A DNA stretch of 26,073 nucleotides from a virus: IMG/VR virus record IMGVR_UViG_3300035701_000247, positions 1 through 26,073 of that record; one strand, written 5' to 3'. A program made the translations under genes and the position numbers. Positions 16,191 to 24,525 of this stretch are shown here, piece after piece; position 1 is the stretch's first letter, and the number at the start of each line of letters is the position of its first letter. The notes beneath the pieces are model-generated. The model saw only the letters and a program-made list of their open reading frames with translations, was not told the DNA's origin and did no database searches.

Positions 16191-16565
16191 TTATGCGCGT
16201 CGCTGGCCCTTGCGTCCCTTGAAGGGGTTCTTCGGCTGATCCGGTTCTCCCGGCAACACTTCCTTCTTTGCTTCTGCTTCCTCTTTGAGCAATCCGTAGG
16301 CATACGAATGGACGTCTGCCTGGTGCTGATCGCTCAGTTTGTCAACAAGCTGGCTGATCGTCAGCGACTTGTATTTCTGCGAAAACGTGTACTGCGAAAG
16401 GTCCGCAGGTTCTTCGCCGGCCAATTCGTAGATGGTCGGTTGCGTCTTGAGATATGCCTCTCCGAGTGCGTCGGGTACTTCGCACTCCGGATTGAAAACA
16501 TATTCCACGTTTCCCCGGGTGAGGGTGAAAGGCAGAGTAACGATCGGTTTAACTCGTAGCTTCAT
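16191..16565 (-). CDS. Small head-proximal protein, unrecognised
   Basis: A 124-residue protein. The ATG at 16565 is chosen because GGAGG lies five bases upstream; a TTG at 16577 would overlap that site. An N-terminal beta-rich part with FNPECEVPDALGEAYLKTQP (about 24-43) resembles short phage head-side proteins that carry a 'VPDxLxExL' segment. The rest is helical and acidic, and the end is basic (NPFKGRKGQRRA). A basic tail could bind DNA or another virion protein. A strong inverted repeat lies directly upstream. The function is unknown. Confidence 0.6.
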   Translation of the reverse strand: MKLRVKPIVTLPFTLTRGNVEYVFNPECEVPDALGEAYLKTQPTIYELAGEEPADLSQYTFSQKYKSLTISQLVDKLSDQHQADVHSYAYGLLKEEAEAKKEVLPGEPDQPKNPFKGRKGQRRA

Positions 16566-16588
16566 CTGTGCCTCCAAGTGAATGATTT

Positions 16589-16649
16589 TGGTTCCTGGCC
16601 GGCGCAGAGTCCATGCAGAGACACTGTGCCGGCCTTGAATCAGGAACCA
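16589..16649 (-). terminator. Two-tier inverted repeat; possible terminator or RNA processing hairpin
   Basis: Outer arms TGGTTCCTG (16589-16597) and CAGGAACCA (16641-16649) pair perfectly over 9 bp. Inner arms GGCCGGCGCAG (16597-16607) and CTGTGCCGGCC (16624-16634) pair over 11 bp with one G-T wobble, leaving a bulge TTGAAT on one side. It is the longest perfect-type hairpin between late genes. The coding-strand downstream sequence is not U-rich (AAAATCATT), so it may be a pause, a processing site or a stabiliser instead of a classical terminator. Confidence 0.6.
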
Positions 16650-16653
16650 TTTG

Positions 16654-16911
16654 TTACGTGATCTCCACCCAGCTTCCGTCCTTCAAGCCCAGCGTGCCAC
16701 CCTTCTGATAGAAGGCGTTGTTCGTTGTGTCATGGCAAACCGAACCGTTCGGGGCGTTGTCGAAAAGCGCCGCCGGCGCACCAGCGTACCAGATTTCATG
16801 CACTTCGATCCCCCCGCCCTGATGTGCCAGAACATAGGCGGTAGCGGGATAGGAGTACACTTCATCGGGGCTACGTGTACTGACGACGTTTGTGAACATA
16901 GTGGTTGACAT
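16654..16911 (-). CDS. Small virion-associated protein, unrecognised
   Basis: An 85-residue protein with AAGGGGG eight bases before ATG 16911. It has no signal peptide. It ends in a beta-strand segment, NGSVCHDTTNNAFYQKGGTL then GLKDGSWVEIT. The 'NGS..D..n..FYqK.G..G...gsW' pattern occurs in short repeat units of phage head or fiber decoration proteins. It follows the secreted beta-rich gene and precedes the hairpin. A decoration or minor capsid role is a guess. Confidence 0.55.
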   Translation of the reverse strand: MSTTMFTNVVSTRSPDEVYSYPATAYVLAHQGGGIEVHEIWYAGAPAALFDNAPNGSVCHDTTNNAFYQKGGTLGLKDGSWVEIT

Positions 16912-16926
16912 CTATGCCCCCTTCCG

Positions 16927-17367
16927 TCATTTGTGATAGAAAAGTAGCCACCGCAAGTACACACGCGCACCCGGCGTGACCGTCGCGTTCCCGGTGTAGG
17001 GCGTAATCCGAAGCCCGATCAGATCCGTGTCAGTCCAATATGATGCCGTGATGGTTTTGTGACTTGTGCCAGCAGCCTTGATTGAATCGACGATCACGCT
17101 GGAATACGTCCCAGCGCTGAACGCAGCCTTGAACGCAAGTGCAACCTTGACAGAGTCCCCCGCCTGTTTTGCATACCAGGACACTTGGACACTGTCCGGA
17201 AACATCCCGTTCCATTCCAAACCGACACCGACCGATGAGTCAGCGACGGCGTTGGTGGTGCGTTTATAACTCCAGATATCCACCGACCGGCGAAGCACCT
17301 GTGCCTCGGAGGTAATGGCGCAGACGACGAGTAGCGCCATCACGAAGAGGATCCCTTTGGTTTTCAT
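16927..17367 (-). CDS. Secreted small beta-rich protein next to the capsid gene
   Basis: A 146-residue protein with a clear signal peptide (MKTKGILFVMALLVVCAITS, then EAQ) and a single beta-rich domain of about 120 residues ending RVYLRWLLFYHK. It starts 12 bases after the capsid gene stop, with GGAGGGG upstream of ATG 17367. Its outline (DSV strand, SGTYSSVIVDS turn, aromatic C-terminal strand) resembles the membrane-anchored protein at 24046-24525, so the two may be related. A secreted protein directly after the capsid gene is uncommon. The role is unknown; decoration after release or host-surface display are possible. Confidence 0.65.
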   Translation of the reverse strand: MKTKGILFVMALLVVCAITSEAQVLRRSVDIWSYKRTTNAVADSSVGVGLEWNGMFPDSVQVSWYAKQAGDSVKVALAFKAAFSAGTYSSVIVDSIKAAGTSHKTITASYWTDTDLIGLRITPYTGNATVTPGARVYLRWLLFYHK

Positions 17368-17379
17368 GGTTCCCCTCCG

Positions 17380-18693
17380 TTAAGCGTACTTGAGTGCGCT
17401 GGGTGAATACGTCGCTACAACCAAACTCGACGTGTTCTCAGCGAAGTCACCCGCCGTGAGTCCCGAAACCAGCCCGTCATAGTCGTAGATGTCGTTTCGG
17501 ACGACGCTCTGGATGGTGTTGATCCCGATTTCCACGAGGAAACCGTGATCGTCAACAAGATCCGTGAACTCCATCCGTTTGCCGACACCAACCGACAGTG
17601 ACGACTGACCGACCAGGATTGCCACTTTCCGATCACCGGTGTCCCGATTCGTAATCGTGTTCCCGATCTTCAAGCCTTTGCCAAGTTCCGCAGCCGATGG
17701 ACGCGGCCCGTACTCGACTGTCCCTGCCGTCACGTTGGCGTTGATCGCGTTGGTGTACGCAGCGAACATGCGGTTGTCCACATAGATCGCAGCGCCGTGA
17801 ATGAACGCAACAGCGTTGTTGGCGAGGGGGTTGTTGATGAGATCGACCGGAAGGCGTCGCATCCAATCCTTCCAATCGGCATCGTCCTGAAGCTGGACCC
17901 ACTGGCTGTCGTCGATCCAGATGGGGTAGAAATCGAAACCGTTTTTCATAATAATCGGCATGATCTTCGCCCGGGCAGCTTCAATGACCAGGTTCCGGAT
18001 CAGACCAACGCTCATCCTGTCGGAGGCGACGTCGGTCACGCCGTTAATCGCGGCTTCAACGGTTGCTTCATACGCTGCCGTTCCAGGACGACCGGCTGCA
18101 TACGAACATTCTCCCGCCCCCGCTGTGAAGAAATGCGGGTGAGAGACGATCGACACGGCCCGACCACCAGCAGCCGCAGGAGCGATCAAGTCACGCGACG
18201 CTCCGGCGAGGTAGCTGAGGAGGAAATTCCCGGGATGGTAGTCATTCCACCATTCCGTCAGGTACGTGTTTGCGTTCTTCACAAGGTCGTCGGCAAACTG
18301 CCGGACGATCTGTTCGGACATTCCCGTTGGGGGATTGTACGCCTTGCGGGTGTAGTTGATCGTGACGGTGCGGAATGTCAGCACCGCCCTTTCCCCTGTT
18401 CCCTTCAAGGGCTTGTCGCCATAGACCGGGCTTTCGACCAGCCTGTTGCGAACGGGGATGTCCAGTGTCGTGCGGCCCATCTTCACGAACTCCTCGTGGA
18501 CCTCGATCGGCGCTCCGGTCCAATTCGGCCCTTCGGGTGCAATCGGCCCAACTTCCTCTTTGCCACGAATGGCTTTGATGAAGTTTGGCGCTACCCACTG
18601 AGCGAACTTGTTCCGATACCACTGTTGCCGATAAAGGCGCTCCGCGAGAAGGTGTGGGTTCGTCCGACTTGTGTACTGAAAGACTGAGTACAT
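17380..18693 (-). CDS. Major capsid protein, N4-gp56-like
   Basis: A 437-residue protein with AGGAGCG upstream of ATG 18693. The N-terminal region (about 60-120, MGRTTLDIPVRNRLVESPVY and the following GDKPLKGTGE) and the middle segment IDDSQWVQLQDDADWKDWM (about 261-279) resemble the N4-gp56 family of major capsid proteins (HK97 fold). The size fits that family. It follows the scaffold gene by 15 bases, the usual order in tailed phages, and a large antisense frame over it is a shadow. The family match is from memory of its conserved segments, so the exact subfamily is not certain. Confidence 0.85.
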   Translation of the reverse strand: MYSVFQYTSRTNPHLLAERLYRQQWYRNKFAQWVAPNFIKAIRGKEEVGPIAPEGPNWTGAPIEVHEEFVKMGRTTLDIPVRNRLVESPVYGDKPLKGTGERAVLTFRTVTINYTRKAYNPPTGMSEQIVRQFADDLVKNANTYLTEWWNDYHPGNFLLSYLAGASRDLIAPAAAGGRAVSIVSHPHFFTAGAGECSYAAGRPGTAAYEATVEAAINGVTDVASDRMSVGLIRNLVIEAARAKIMPIIMKNGFDFYPIWIDDSQWVQLQDDADWKDWMRRLPVDLINNPLANNAVAFIHGAAIYVDNRMFAAYTNAINANVTAGTVEYGPRPSAAELGKGLKIGNTITNRDTGDRKVAILVGQSSLSVGVGKRMEFTDLVDDHGFLVEIGINTIQSVVRNDIYDYDGLVSGLTAGDFAENTSSLVVATYSPSALKYA

Positions 18694-18708
18694 TTGTCGC
18701 TCCTATCC

Positions 18709-19869
18709 TCACTTTTTCGAGAGTTTTTTTATTTCCTCTTCGAGAGCATCATCACTGAGTTTGTGAATCGCCTCTGTGTCGTCAACATTGACCGTCGGGC
18801 TAACAACCCTCGATGATCCTGGGGCCGGCGTCGTCGAGATGGATCCAACAGTGGTAGCGCTCATGCGTCTGAGATCTTCCATGTGTTGAATCCGACCACG
18901 AACCTCCGAAGCCAGTTTCACTTTCGGCAAGAGATCGTTCACGTTTGCGAGAAGGAAGGACCGCCAGTAGGCATCCTTGACGGGAAATTCCACCCCATTT
19001 CGATTGGTGGTTTCAACGCCAAGCGTCTGTAGCTGATCGAGTTGCGCTTTCAGCGAAGCCTCGTCGATCTCTAGCCCGTTCTTCTCGTAGAACTCCTTGA
19101 TTTTTGCGGTTGCTGATTGCCGTTCGCTCTCGAACGCTGGATCGGCCTCCAAGAGAGCTTGCTGGTAGGCCAGAGCCTCCCGGTAGTTCTCATTGTAGAC
19201 GCGTTCCATGTGCTGCTTTAGCTCCATCCAGTGTGCCGGATAATCGAGCTTCAACTGAGCCCAGGCTTCCGCTGTGGTCGGAAAGTCTACGCCCAATCTC
19301 CGCAATTCGGCAACAACCGGTGAGCTTGAAACCTCTTTGAAGGTTTCTCTTGCGACGACCTGTTGGATGGTGCGCTCAATCTCCGCTGCCCCGATACTTG
19401 GTGCAATCGCTTGTGGCGGTTGAACCGGTGGCGTTGTAGTGGCTGGAGGTGGCGCAGCTTTTTCGGCCTTTCGTCGTTCCAGTTCCTCATTCAGACTGAC
19501 GTACATCTCCTCAGCGGCTTGCCAGTTCCCGGTTGTTTTGGCAAGTTCTACCGCTTTCTGGAGTGCAGCCAAAGGAATCTGTAACGGCTTGCCGATTTCT
19601 ACCAAACCTTTCGCAAGATCGTCCTCCGTCTTATACTTCCCGGCAAAGAGCTTCGGCGCGTCGCCTGGCGCTGGTGTCGGTGTGACCGGTGCTGGTGCGG
19701 GAATAGGTGTAGGAGCCGCTGCCGGTACAACTGGAGGTTCCGCTGGCGGTGCAGCCGGTGGTGTCGCTGGCGGTGGCGTAGGCGGCGCTGTTGGCTCTCC
19801 GACGATCGCTTTGTCAAGCGCTTCATCAGAGAGATTGCGAATCTGATCCTGTGTGAACTCTTGAGGCAT
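18709..19869 (-). CDS. Scaffold-like protein with Pro/Ala-rich linker
   Basis: A 386-residue protein between the DUF6496-like gene and the capsid gene, where phage scaffolds lie. Residues about 27-72 are a linker rich in Pro, Ala and Thr. LFAGKYKTEDDLAKGLVEIG (about 74-93) resembles the 'KFK..EELxKGYxELE' opening of scaffold-like proteins. The rest is mostly helical, with charged coiled-coil regions. The two ends carry a similar motif: IRNLSDEALDKAI at 10-22 and IHKLSDDALEEEIKKLSKK at the C-terminus. In many phages the basic C-terminus of the scaffold binds the capsid protein, so the KKLSKK end fits. No protease domain is visible. Confidence 0.75.
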   Translation of the reverse strand: MPQEFTQDQIRNLSDEALDKAIVGEPTAPPTPPPATPPAAPPAEPPVVPAAAPTPIPAPAPVTPTPAPGDAPKLFAGKYKTEDDLAKGLVEIGKPLQIPLAALQKAVELAKTTGNWQAAEEMYVSLNEELERRKAEKAAPPPATTTPPVQPPQAIAPSIGAAEIERTIQQVVARETFKEVSSSPVVAELRRLGVDFPTTAEAWAQLKLDYPAHWMELKQHMERVYNENYREALAYQQALLEADPAFESERQSATAKIKEFYEKNGLEIDEASLKAQLDQLQTLGVETTNRNGVEFPVKDAYWRSFLLANVNDLLPKVKLASEVRGRIQHMEDLRRMSATTVGSISTTPAPGSSRVVSPTVNVDDTEAIHKLSDDALEEEIKKLSKK

Positions 19870-19895
19870 GGTCGTGCCTTTACCCGTTGTGATTG

Positions 19896-20093
19896 TTAGT
19901 GTTTACGAGAGAGTCCGGCTTCCGACATGGCAATCGCCAGGGCTTGTTTGCGACTTGTCACGTCAGGTCCGTGTTTGGAGCCGGAATGAAGCTCCCCGTG
20001 TTTGAACTCGTGTATCACTTTCTCGACCTTGGCCGCTCCGTGGCCCTTGTGGGCGCTCTTGATTGCCTGTTTCCCTTCTGCCGATATCGCCAT
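19896..20093 (-). CDS. DUF6496-like small basic protein
   Basis: A 65-residue protein starting at ATG 20093; a GTG at 20096 would add one residue. AAAGGAGG lies six bases before the ATG. The sequence KVEKVIHEFKHGELHSGSKH followed by VTSRKQALAIAMSEAGL matches the usual form of DUF6496 proteins (a 'HEFKxGxLxSGS' and a 'VTSRKQAIAIALSEA' half). Such proteins are common near phage structural genes; their function is unknown. The start overlaps the portal stop as TGATG, which couples the two. Confidence 0.8.
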   Translation of the reverse strand: MAISAEGKQAIKSAHKGHGAAKVEKVIHEFKHGELHSGSKHGPDVTSRKQALAIAMSEAGLSRKH

Positions 20094-22075
20094 CACTGTC
20101 CTCCTTTACCGTTATCCGGCGTCCTTTGCGCGGCTAGTTTTCGCGCATCTGGGACACCCAAGGAAGTCTGGACCGATCCCGCCAAGTTTGCAGCGGCCTC
20201 GATCTGTTGCTGTTGAACCATCTGTCCCATCATCTGTTGCGCGAACTGTTTCATCTTCTTCGATACCGGACTGTCCCAGAGATCGAAAAGCTGTGTCCAA
20301 TCGACAAGTTGCGGAGGTACGGTCTTGACAAACTCCATAGCCTCGACGAACTTCATCTGCTTTGCTGTCGCACCGATCTGTGTCTGATCTGGTTTGAAGT
20401 CGTACTCGCCCTGGCTGACGTCGTTCATCACACCAAGGATCGTCGGCATGTTAAGCTGGAGCCAGTAGGGATCTCCACTTGACTCGTCGAGTAGACGAAT
20501 TGCCCGGGGAAGCGTTAAGAACTTCTGCATCCCACTGTCGGCGTAATTGAAGATCCCCTTCATGGCCCTTTCGATCTGTCCCATGAAATACCCCAGCATC
20601 ACAATACCCGCTTGAACGCGTTGTGCGAAGAGGACGCCGGTTTCTCGGTTCGTTTCCTTGAAGCCTTGGAGGTTTGGGGTGATACCGGACGTCATTTGGA
20701 CGATGTCGCGATCTTCCGCGGCAAACACTTCAAGCTGCGCTCCTTGCGGCAGCGGGTTCTCCTTCTCGGGACGCATATTCCCGACGGGGGTGTACTTTTT
20801 CAGCACTCCGCGGTCCTTGCTCGTCCATGCAGCCTCGTTCTCAGGTGCGATCGAGTCCGCCGGCACCATGTAATCCGGATGGACGGCGTCCATGATCCAC
20901 TCCAACATCGACATGCGGCGCTGGTTGTAGGAGTCCTGCGGATCCAAGAGCGAATCAATGATCGAAGCGGTCTTGATCCGATCGACGTGAAAATCGTAGC
21001 AGAAAATCGGCTTCAACTGGAAGCCACGGTTCTGAATTGGGTACGGAATCTCGAAAATTGGCATATCGGGCATGAGCCACGGCACAACCACTGTCATCCA
21101 CATTTCGGTGTTAGTCTTGTCGAGGATTTGCCCCATCGGGAAAGCCGGCCCTCCATCTGGGCCAACCTTGTTCAGGGTGGCCAGCTTCGCCCCTTCATCC
21201 ATCCGACTTTCCGATGGGATTTCCTCGCTAGCGCGGGTGAGCGGTGAGTACGCATAGCTTCGCGTGACCATACGTTTGTCATGGAACTCGATTACGCGGT
21301 AGATACCGTTCCGACTATCGACGAAATCGTTCGTCAAGCCCATGTCAAGGTGGCGTTCCTTGCCCAAAAATTGCTGTGCGCTCGTCCAGAGTCGCTTCCA
21401 CCACCCAAGCGGCTTCAACTGCTTTCTAGGATAGCCTTCAATGCGCTCAGCTTCGTCCAGGATCTTCTTTCTCTGCTCGGGTGTCAAATACTTCTCGTAC
21501 ACCTGAATAATCTCTTCTGCGGTGTACATGGCTGAAACTGTGAGATACCGCCAATCCTCCTGATCCGACCGTCGACCATCTGGGTCCCACATGACCATCA
21601 GGGGGTCAAAAGCTTCGCAGATCCATGATCCTTCCGGGTTTTTGCGTGTCGACCAATACTGATTCACGAAGCCGACTTTCGCGATCGCAGCATCGAGCGC
21701 GGCCTTTGAGATCTCGAAATACCCCTCGTCCCCGATCGCGTAGTCCGAAACGAGGACCGTATGTAGGCCAGCACTCTCCTCGTCGCCCATCCGAACCGGC
21801 ACCGCCTTCATGCGCGTCTTGTTCTGAGCCAGCATACCGGCGATATACACGATCAAAGGGATCAACAGATTGTAGACAAGCGCAGGGCGTTTGGCTTCGG
21901 TGAGTTTCTTGCGTAATTCCTTGGAAATCTGATCCCCGATAACGTAGTTATACGACCGAATCTGCTGGTTGCGGAGATCATTGAAGGTATCACGGAGCAT
22001 CATCCAGACGCCTTGTATTTTCTGGACGGTGTCGCGGCCCTCTGTCTCGGGTGTTTGAACGACTTGATCCATCAT
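20093..22075 (-). CDS. Portal protein, P22-like in size and outline
   Basis: A 660-residue protein if started at ATG 22075, whose ATGA overlaps the large terminase stop; a longer frame reaches 22132. The N-terminal helical part (ARPALVYN-like RPALVYNLLIPLIVYIAGML at about 64-83) and the ladder NRETGVLFAQRVQAGIVMLG (about 496-515) are typical of portal proteins. The C-terminal 70 residues are Gln-rich and helical (FAQQMMGQMVQQQQIEAAAN), like the barrel of long P22-type portals. It lies between terminase and scaffold, the standard place. The portal forms the DNA channel at one vertex and docks the terminase. Confidence 0.85.
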   Translation of the reverse strand: MMDQVVQTPETEGRDTVQKIQGVWMMLRDTFNDLRNQQIRSYNYVIGDQISKELRKKLTEAKRPALVYNLLIPLIVYIAGMLAQNKTRMKAVPVRMGDEESAGLHTVLVSDYAIGDEGYFEISKAALDAAIAKVGFVNQYWSTRKNPEGSWICEAFDPLMVMWDPDGRRSDQEDWRYLTVSAMYTAEEIIQVYEKYLTPEQRKKILDEAERIEGYPRKQLKPLGWWKRLWTSAQQFLGKERHLDMGLTNDFVDSRNGIYRVIEFHDKRMVTRSYAYSPLTRASEEIPSESRMDEGAKLATLNKVGPDGGPAFPMGQILDKTNTEMWMTVVVPWLMPDMPIFEIPYPIQNRGFQLKPIFCYDFHVDRIKTASIIDSLLDPQDSYNQRRMSMLEWIMDAVHPDYMVPADSIAPENEAAWTSKDRGVLKKYTPVGNMRPEKENPLPQGAQLEVFAAEDRDIVQMTSGITPNLQGFKETNRETGVLFAQRVQAGIVMLGYFMGQIERAMKGIFNYADSGMQKFLTLPRAIRLLDESSGDPYWLQLNMPTILGVMNDVSQGEYDFKPDQTQIGATAKQMKFVEAMEFVKTVPPQLVDWTQLFDLWDSPVSKKMKQFAQQMMGQMVQQQQIEAAANLAGSVQTSLGVPDARKLAAQRTPDNGKGGQ

Positions 22076-23565
22076 CCCATCCCTGGTTGCCATCCTGTAA
22101 CAGTTACATTCCGGCGAAACATCTCTTCCCAATTCTGGATCCCAGCCGGCATCGTTGGTACACGAAGTTCCGAAAGGGCCATCTTTGCAGCGTCATACGG
22201 GTGATCGAAAGAACCATCCTTGACGAAATCCATACCCTCATTCGAATCCGGGTCGTGGACAAGCTCGGGAACGCATTTCATAAGCTGTGGACACTTCTTC
22301 GCGACGACAAAAAGCCGTGGTTTCTTGACAACTTGGCCATCTTCGTCCTGTTTCCACTCAATGAACTCCTTGAACATCTCATTCATCAAGGCACGATACG
22401 AACGTTTGTCAGTGGAAGCCTTGGAAACTACGGTCATACGTGGCGCTCTCGCCCCCATGATCCGCGAGAATGTTTCCCGGAAGATCTGTGCCGGCGCTTT
22501 CTTGGTATCGGCATAGTGTTCCAAGGAAATGTCCATGTTCGTGTCGTAGACTATTCGCAGATTGAAGATTTCCGCATCTAGGAGACTCTCGGCCATCTGT
22601 TCTGCGCGGGCACCGGGGGATTCATGGACGGAATATACCTCATGGAAGAAAACGACGTTGCCCTCGTAGTCTCTCGAGGCGACTTCCAGGACGGTATGTT
22701 GGCCATAATCCAAGCCACCGATCGTCGGCCACGCGGGAGAACGGGAAAAATGCTCGATGCCATGTACCTGATCGCGCCATTTTGCAAAAAACTGGCCCTC
22801 GTAGACGTCCCAATCGCCCTCAAGGAAGGCTTTTCTCCGGTCCGGAGGTAACATGAGCAATTTCTGGACGTACATCGGGTTCTTGGCAAGTAGGTCGATA
22901 TTGTCGAACACTCTGGAAGGCACAAAACGGCGGGTCAACTTCGCACCAGACTCAAGATCACGGAAAGTATAAGTCGGTCCCGGTCTGACCGGTTGCCAGA
23001 ACACTTTTGCCAGCGGATTGAACACCGGCTTGCCGCGTGGTATTGGCCGGCATGTATCAACGAACCGAGCCTTCACCCAGGCATGCCCGACACCGCCCGG
23101 ATTCGAAGCTGCGCGGGTGTACGCTGTCACCCCTAAGCACGCCGAACGGTTCCAGGGCATGATACCTTCATACTGATCCATCAGGAAGTTCGTAAGCTCA
23201 TCGAACCCCATGTACGCATACTGATGTCCCTGATAGAGCCGCCAATCTTCCTTGCCCTCCATGAACCCCATGCGGATCTCCGCACCGGAAGGAAACACAA
23301 ACCGCTTCTTGGTGTCATTGTACCGAGCGCCGGCAGCCTCATAATACTTGCGTGCCAGCGGAATCACCGACCCCTCAAGTTCCGGATACGAGCGCCGAAA
23401 GATGATAGCCGTAAAATCGGATAAGTGGATGTATCGAAGTGGCTCAACCACAAGCGCCCACGTCTTGCCTCCCCCCGCAGCCCCCCCATAGAGAACTTCA
23501 TCTTCCACACACGACAGGAAGATCTCTTGTGGCTCAGAATTTGGCCGCACCTTCAAGACGTTCAC
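22072..23565 (-). CDS. terL: Terminase large subunit (packaging ATPase/nuclease)
   Basis: A 497-residue protein. The ATPase half has Walker A GGAAGGGKT at 27-35, Walker B with acidic pair Asp122-Glu123 in YAYMGFDE, and coupling motif SNPGGVGH at 154-161. The RNase H-like nuclease half has Asp286 in GGLDYG, Asp341 in VYDTNM, and the Asp454/Asp458 pair in FDHPYDAA. All key residues are present, so the enzyme is probably active. It cuts concatemeric DNA and pumps it into the prohead through the portal. GTG start at 23565 overlaps the small terminase stop (GTGA), and its own stop overlaps the portal start (ATGA). Confidence 0.97.
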   Translation of the reverse strand: MNVLKVRPNSEPQEIFLSCVEDEVLYGGAAGGGKTWALVVEPLRYIHLSDFTAIIFRRSYPELEGSVIPLARKYYEAAGARYNDTKKRFVFPSGAEIRMGFMEGKEDWRLYQGHQYAYMGFDELTNFLMDQYEGIMPWNRSACLGVTAYTRAASNPGGVGHAWVKARFVDTCRPIPRGKPVFNPLAKVFWQPVRPGPTYTFRDLESGAKLTRRFVPSRVFDNIDLLAKNPMYVQKLLMLPPDRRKAFLEGDWDVYEGQFFAKWRDQVHGIEHFSRSPAWPTIGGLDYGQHTVLEVASRDYEGNVVFFHEVYSVHESPGARAEQMAESLLDAEIFNLRIVYDTNMDISLEHYADTKKAPAQIFRETFSRIMGARAPRMTVVSKASTDKRSYRALMNEMFKEFIEWKQDEDGQVVKKPRLFVVAKKCPQLMKCVPELVHDPDSNEGMDFVKDGSFDHPYDAAKMALSELRVPTMPAGIQNWEEMFRRNVTVTGWQPGMG

Positions 23566-24044
23566 TTTGGACCCCGCTGCTTCTGCGGCAAGTACACCGA
23601 AAGCGTGATCGCAGACCCGTCAGCCCCCGTAACCTCATTCCGCTGCTTCGGAGCCCCATGCCGCTGATCCACCAAATACTGCGCCGCCGCCCTGTCCGGC
23701 TTCTGCTGATATACCTTCGTCGCCTTCGGAATTACCTTGTACCCAAGCTCCACAGCCAGCGCCTTCAACTGACCCATCTTCTCCGGATCCTTCTTCTTCG
23801 CGTCAAGTATCTCAGCCTTCTCAAGGAGAGTGTCGTAATCCACCGGCGCTACCCACACCCCATAGGCAAGCTCCTTCAAACGCGAAAGGGCTTGTTCCAC
23901 ATCCTCCTGCGTGATAAGCTCACTCATCACCGCATGAAATTGCTCCGTTTCCTTCACACGCTTCGTGAGCTTCCGGTCCGATGGATGTCCTGCCCCAGAT
24001 CTCCGCCCCCCAGCCCGCCCATATCCCGACGATCCACCATTCAT
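23562..24044 (-). CDS. terS: Terminase small subunit-like protein
   Basis: A 160-residue protein immediately upstream of the large terminase, with a GTGA overlap. The N-terminus is Gly/Arg-rich and basic (GRAGGRRSGAGHPSDRKL), the middle is helical, and the C-terminal segment AQYLVDQRHGAPKQRNEVTG (about 119-138) followed by ADGS closely follows the 'LxxRxxGKPxQxxEVTGxDG' ending of many small terminases. This subunit recognises the packaging site and loads the large subunit. It starts one base after the previous stop. Codon choice favours G at third positions, as in the two genes upstream. Confidence 0.85.
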   Translation of the reverse strand: MNGGSSGYGRAGGRRSGAGHPSDRKLTKRVKETEQFHAVMSELITQEDVEQALSRLKELAYGVWVAPVDYDTLLEKAEILDAKKKDPEKMGQLKALAVELGYKVIPKATKVYQQKPDRAAAQYLVDQRHGAPKQRNEVTGADGSAITLSVYLPQKQRGPK

Positions 24045-24045
24045 C

Positions 24046-24525
24046 TCAGTAACTCTTCGTTATCTGATAATATACCACCGGCGTCGTTACTCCGTTCGCA
24101 CTCCCAGCATACGCCACAATGAACGCGTAATGCTCACAGAGTGGCGATAATGCCACCACCGATGTCTTGAGAACCCCCGCACCTACTGTACTCGCCCCCG
24201 CCAAGCCCGATAATGTGTCCCCCGCAATCACACTCGCCAAAATCCCCGAGTAACTCCGCCGTACTATCACGTTCGTAATACTCACCGAATCCGCCCATAA
24301 TACCGCAAACCCCAACGTCCTGACGTTCGGCTCCGCTGTCCACCATACCGTGTCTACCTGCGAGTTCGCATATGTCTTGCTCGTACTCGAAACTACCACC
24401 CCCCCATGACCCCCACTCACCACTACCGTCCCAGAGGAAGCAACCGTTACCAAAAATGCTACCACTAAACCGATCGCAACCATCACGATCAACGTGAATA
24501 CTACCTTCTCAGTCATGCTCTTCAT
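24046..24525 (-). CDS. Membrane-anchored small protein, unrecognised
   Basis: A 159-residue protein. Residues about 8-28 form a hydrophobic segment (VVFTLIVMVAIGLVVAFLVT) that is an anchor or uncleaved signal. The rest is one beta-rich domain of Ser, Val, Ala and Gly, ending TPVVYYQITKSY. A perfect ribosome site AAAGGAGGT ends five bases before ATG 24525. It is one base from the small terminase gene. Its outline resembles the secreted protein at 16927-17367. Holins have at least one membrane segment, but the large outer domain argues against that. The function is unknown. Confidence 0.7.
   Translation of the reverse strand: MKSMTEKVVFTLIVMVAIGLVVAFLVTVASSGTVVVSGGHGGVVVSSTSKTYANSQVDTVWWTAEPNVRTLGFAVLWADSVSITNVIVRRSYSGILASVIAGDTLSGLAGASTVGAGVLKTSVVALSPLCEHYAFIVAYAGSANGVTTPVVYYQITKSY

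Noticed and set aside
17797-18687. A 296-codon plus-strand open frame
   Set aside because: It is antisense to the capsid gene, its product has low-complexity shadow-like composition, and no ribosome site precedes it.
20612-21247. A 211-codon plus-strand open frame
   Set aside because: It is antisense to the portal gene and shows no domain.
23439-24122. A 227-codon plus-strand open frame
   Set aside because: It lies opposite the terminase genes and its Arg/Leu/Pro-rich product reflects the antisense of G-rich codons.
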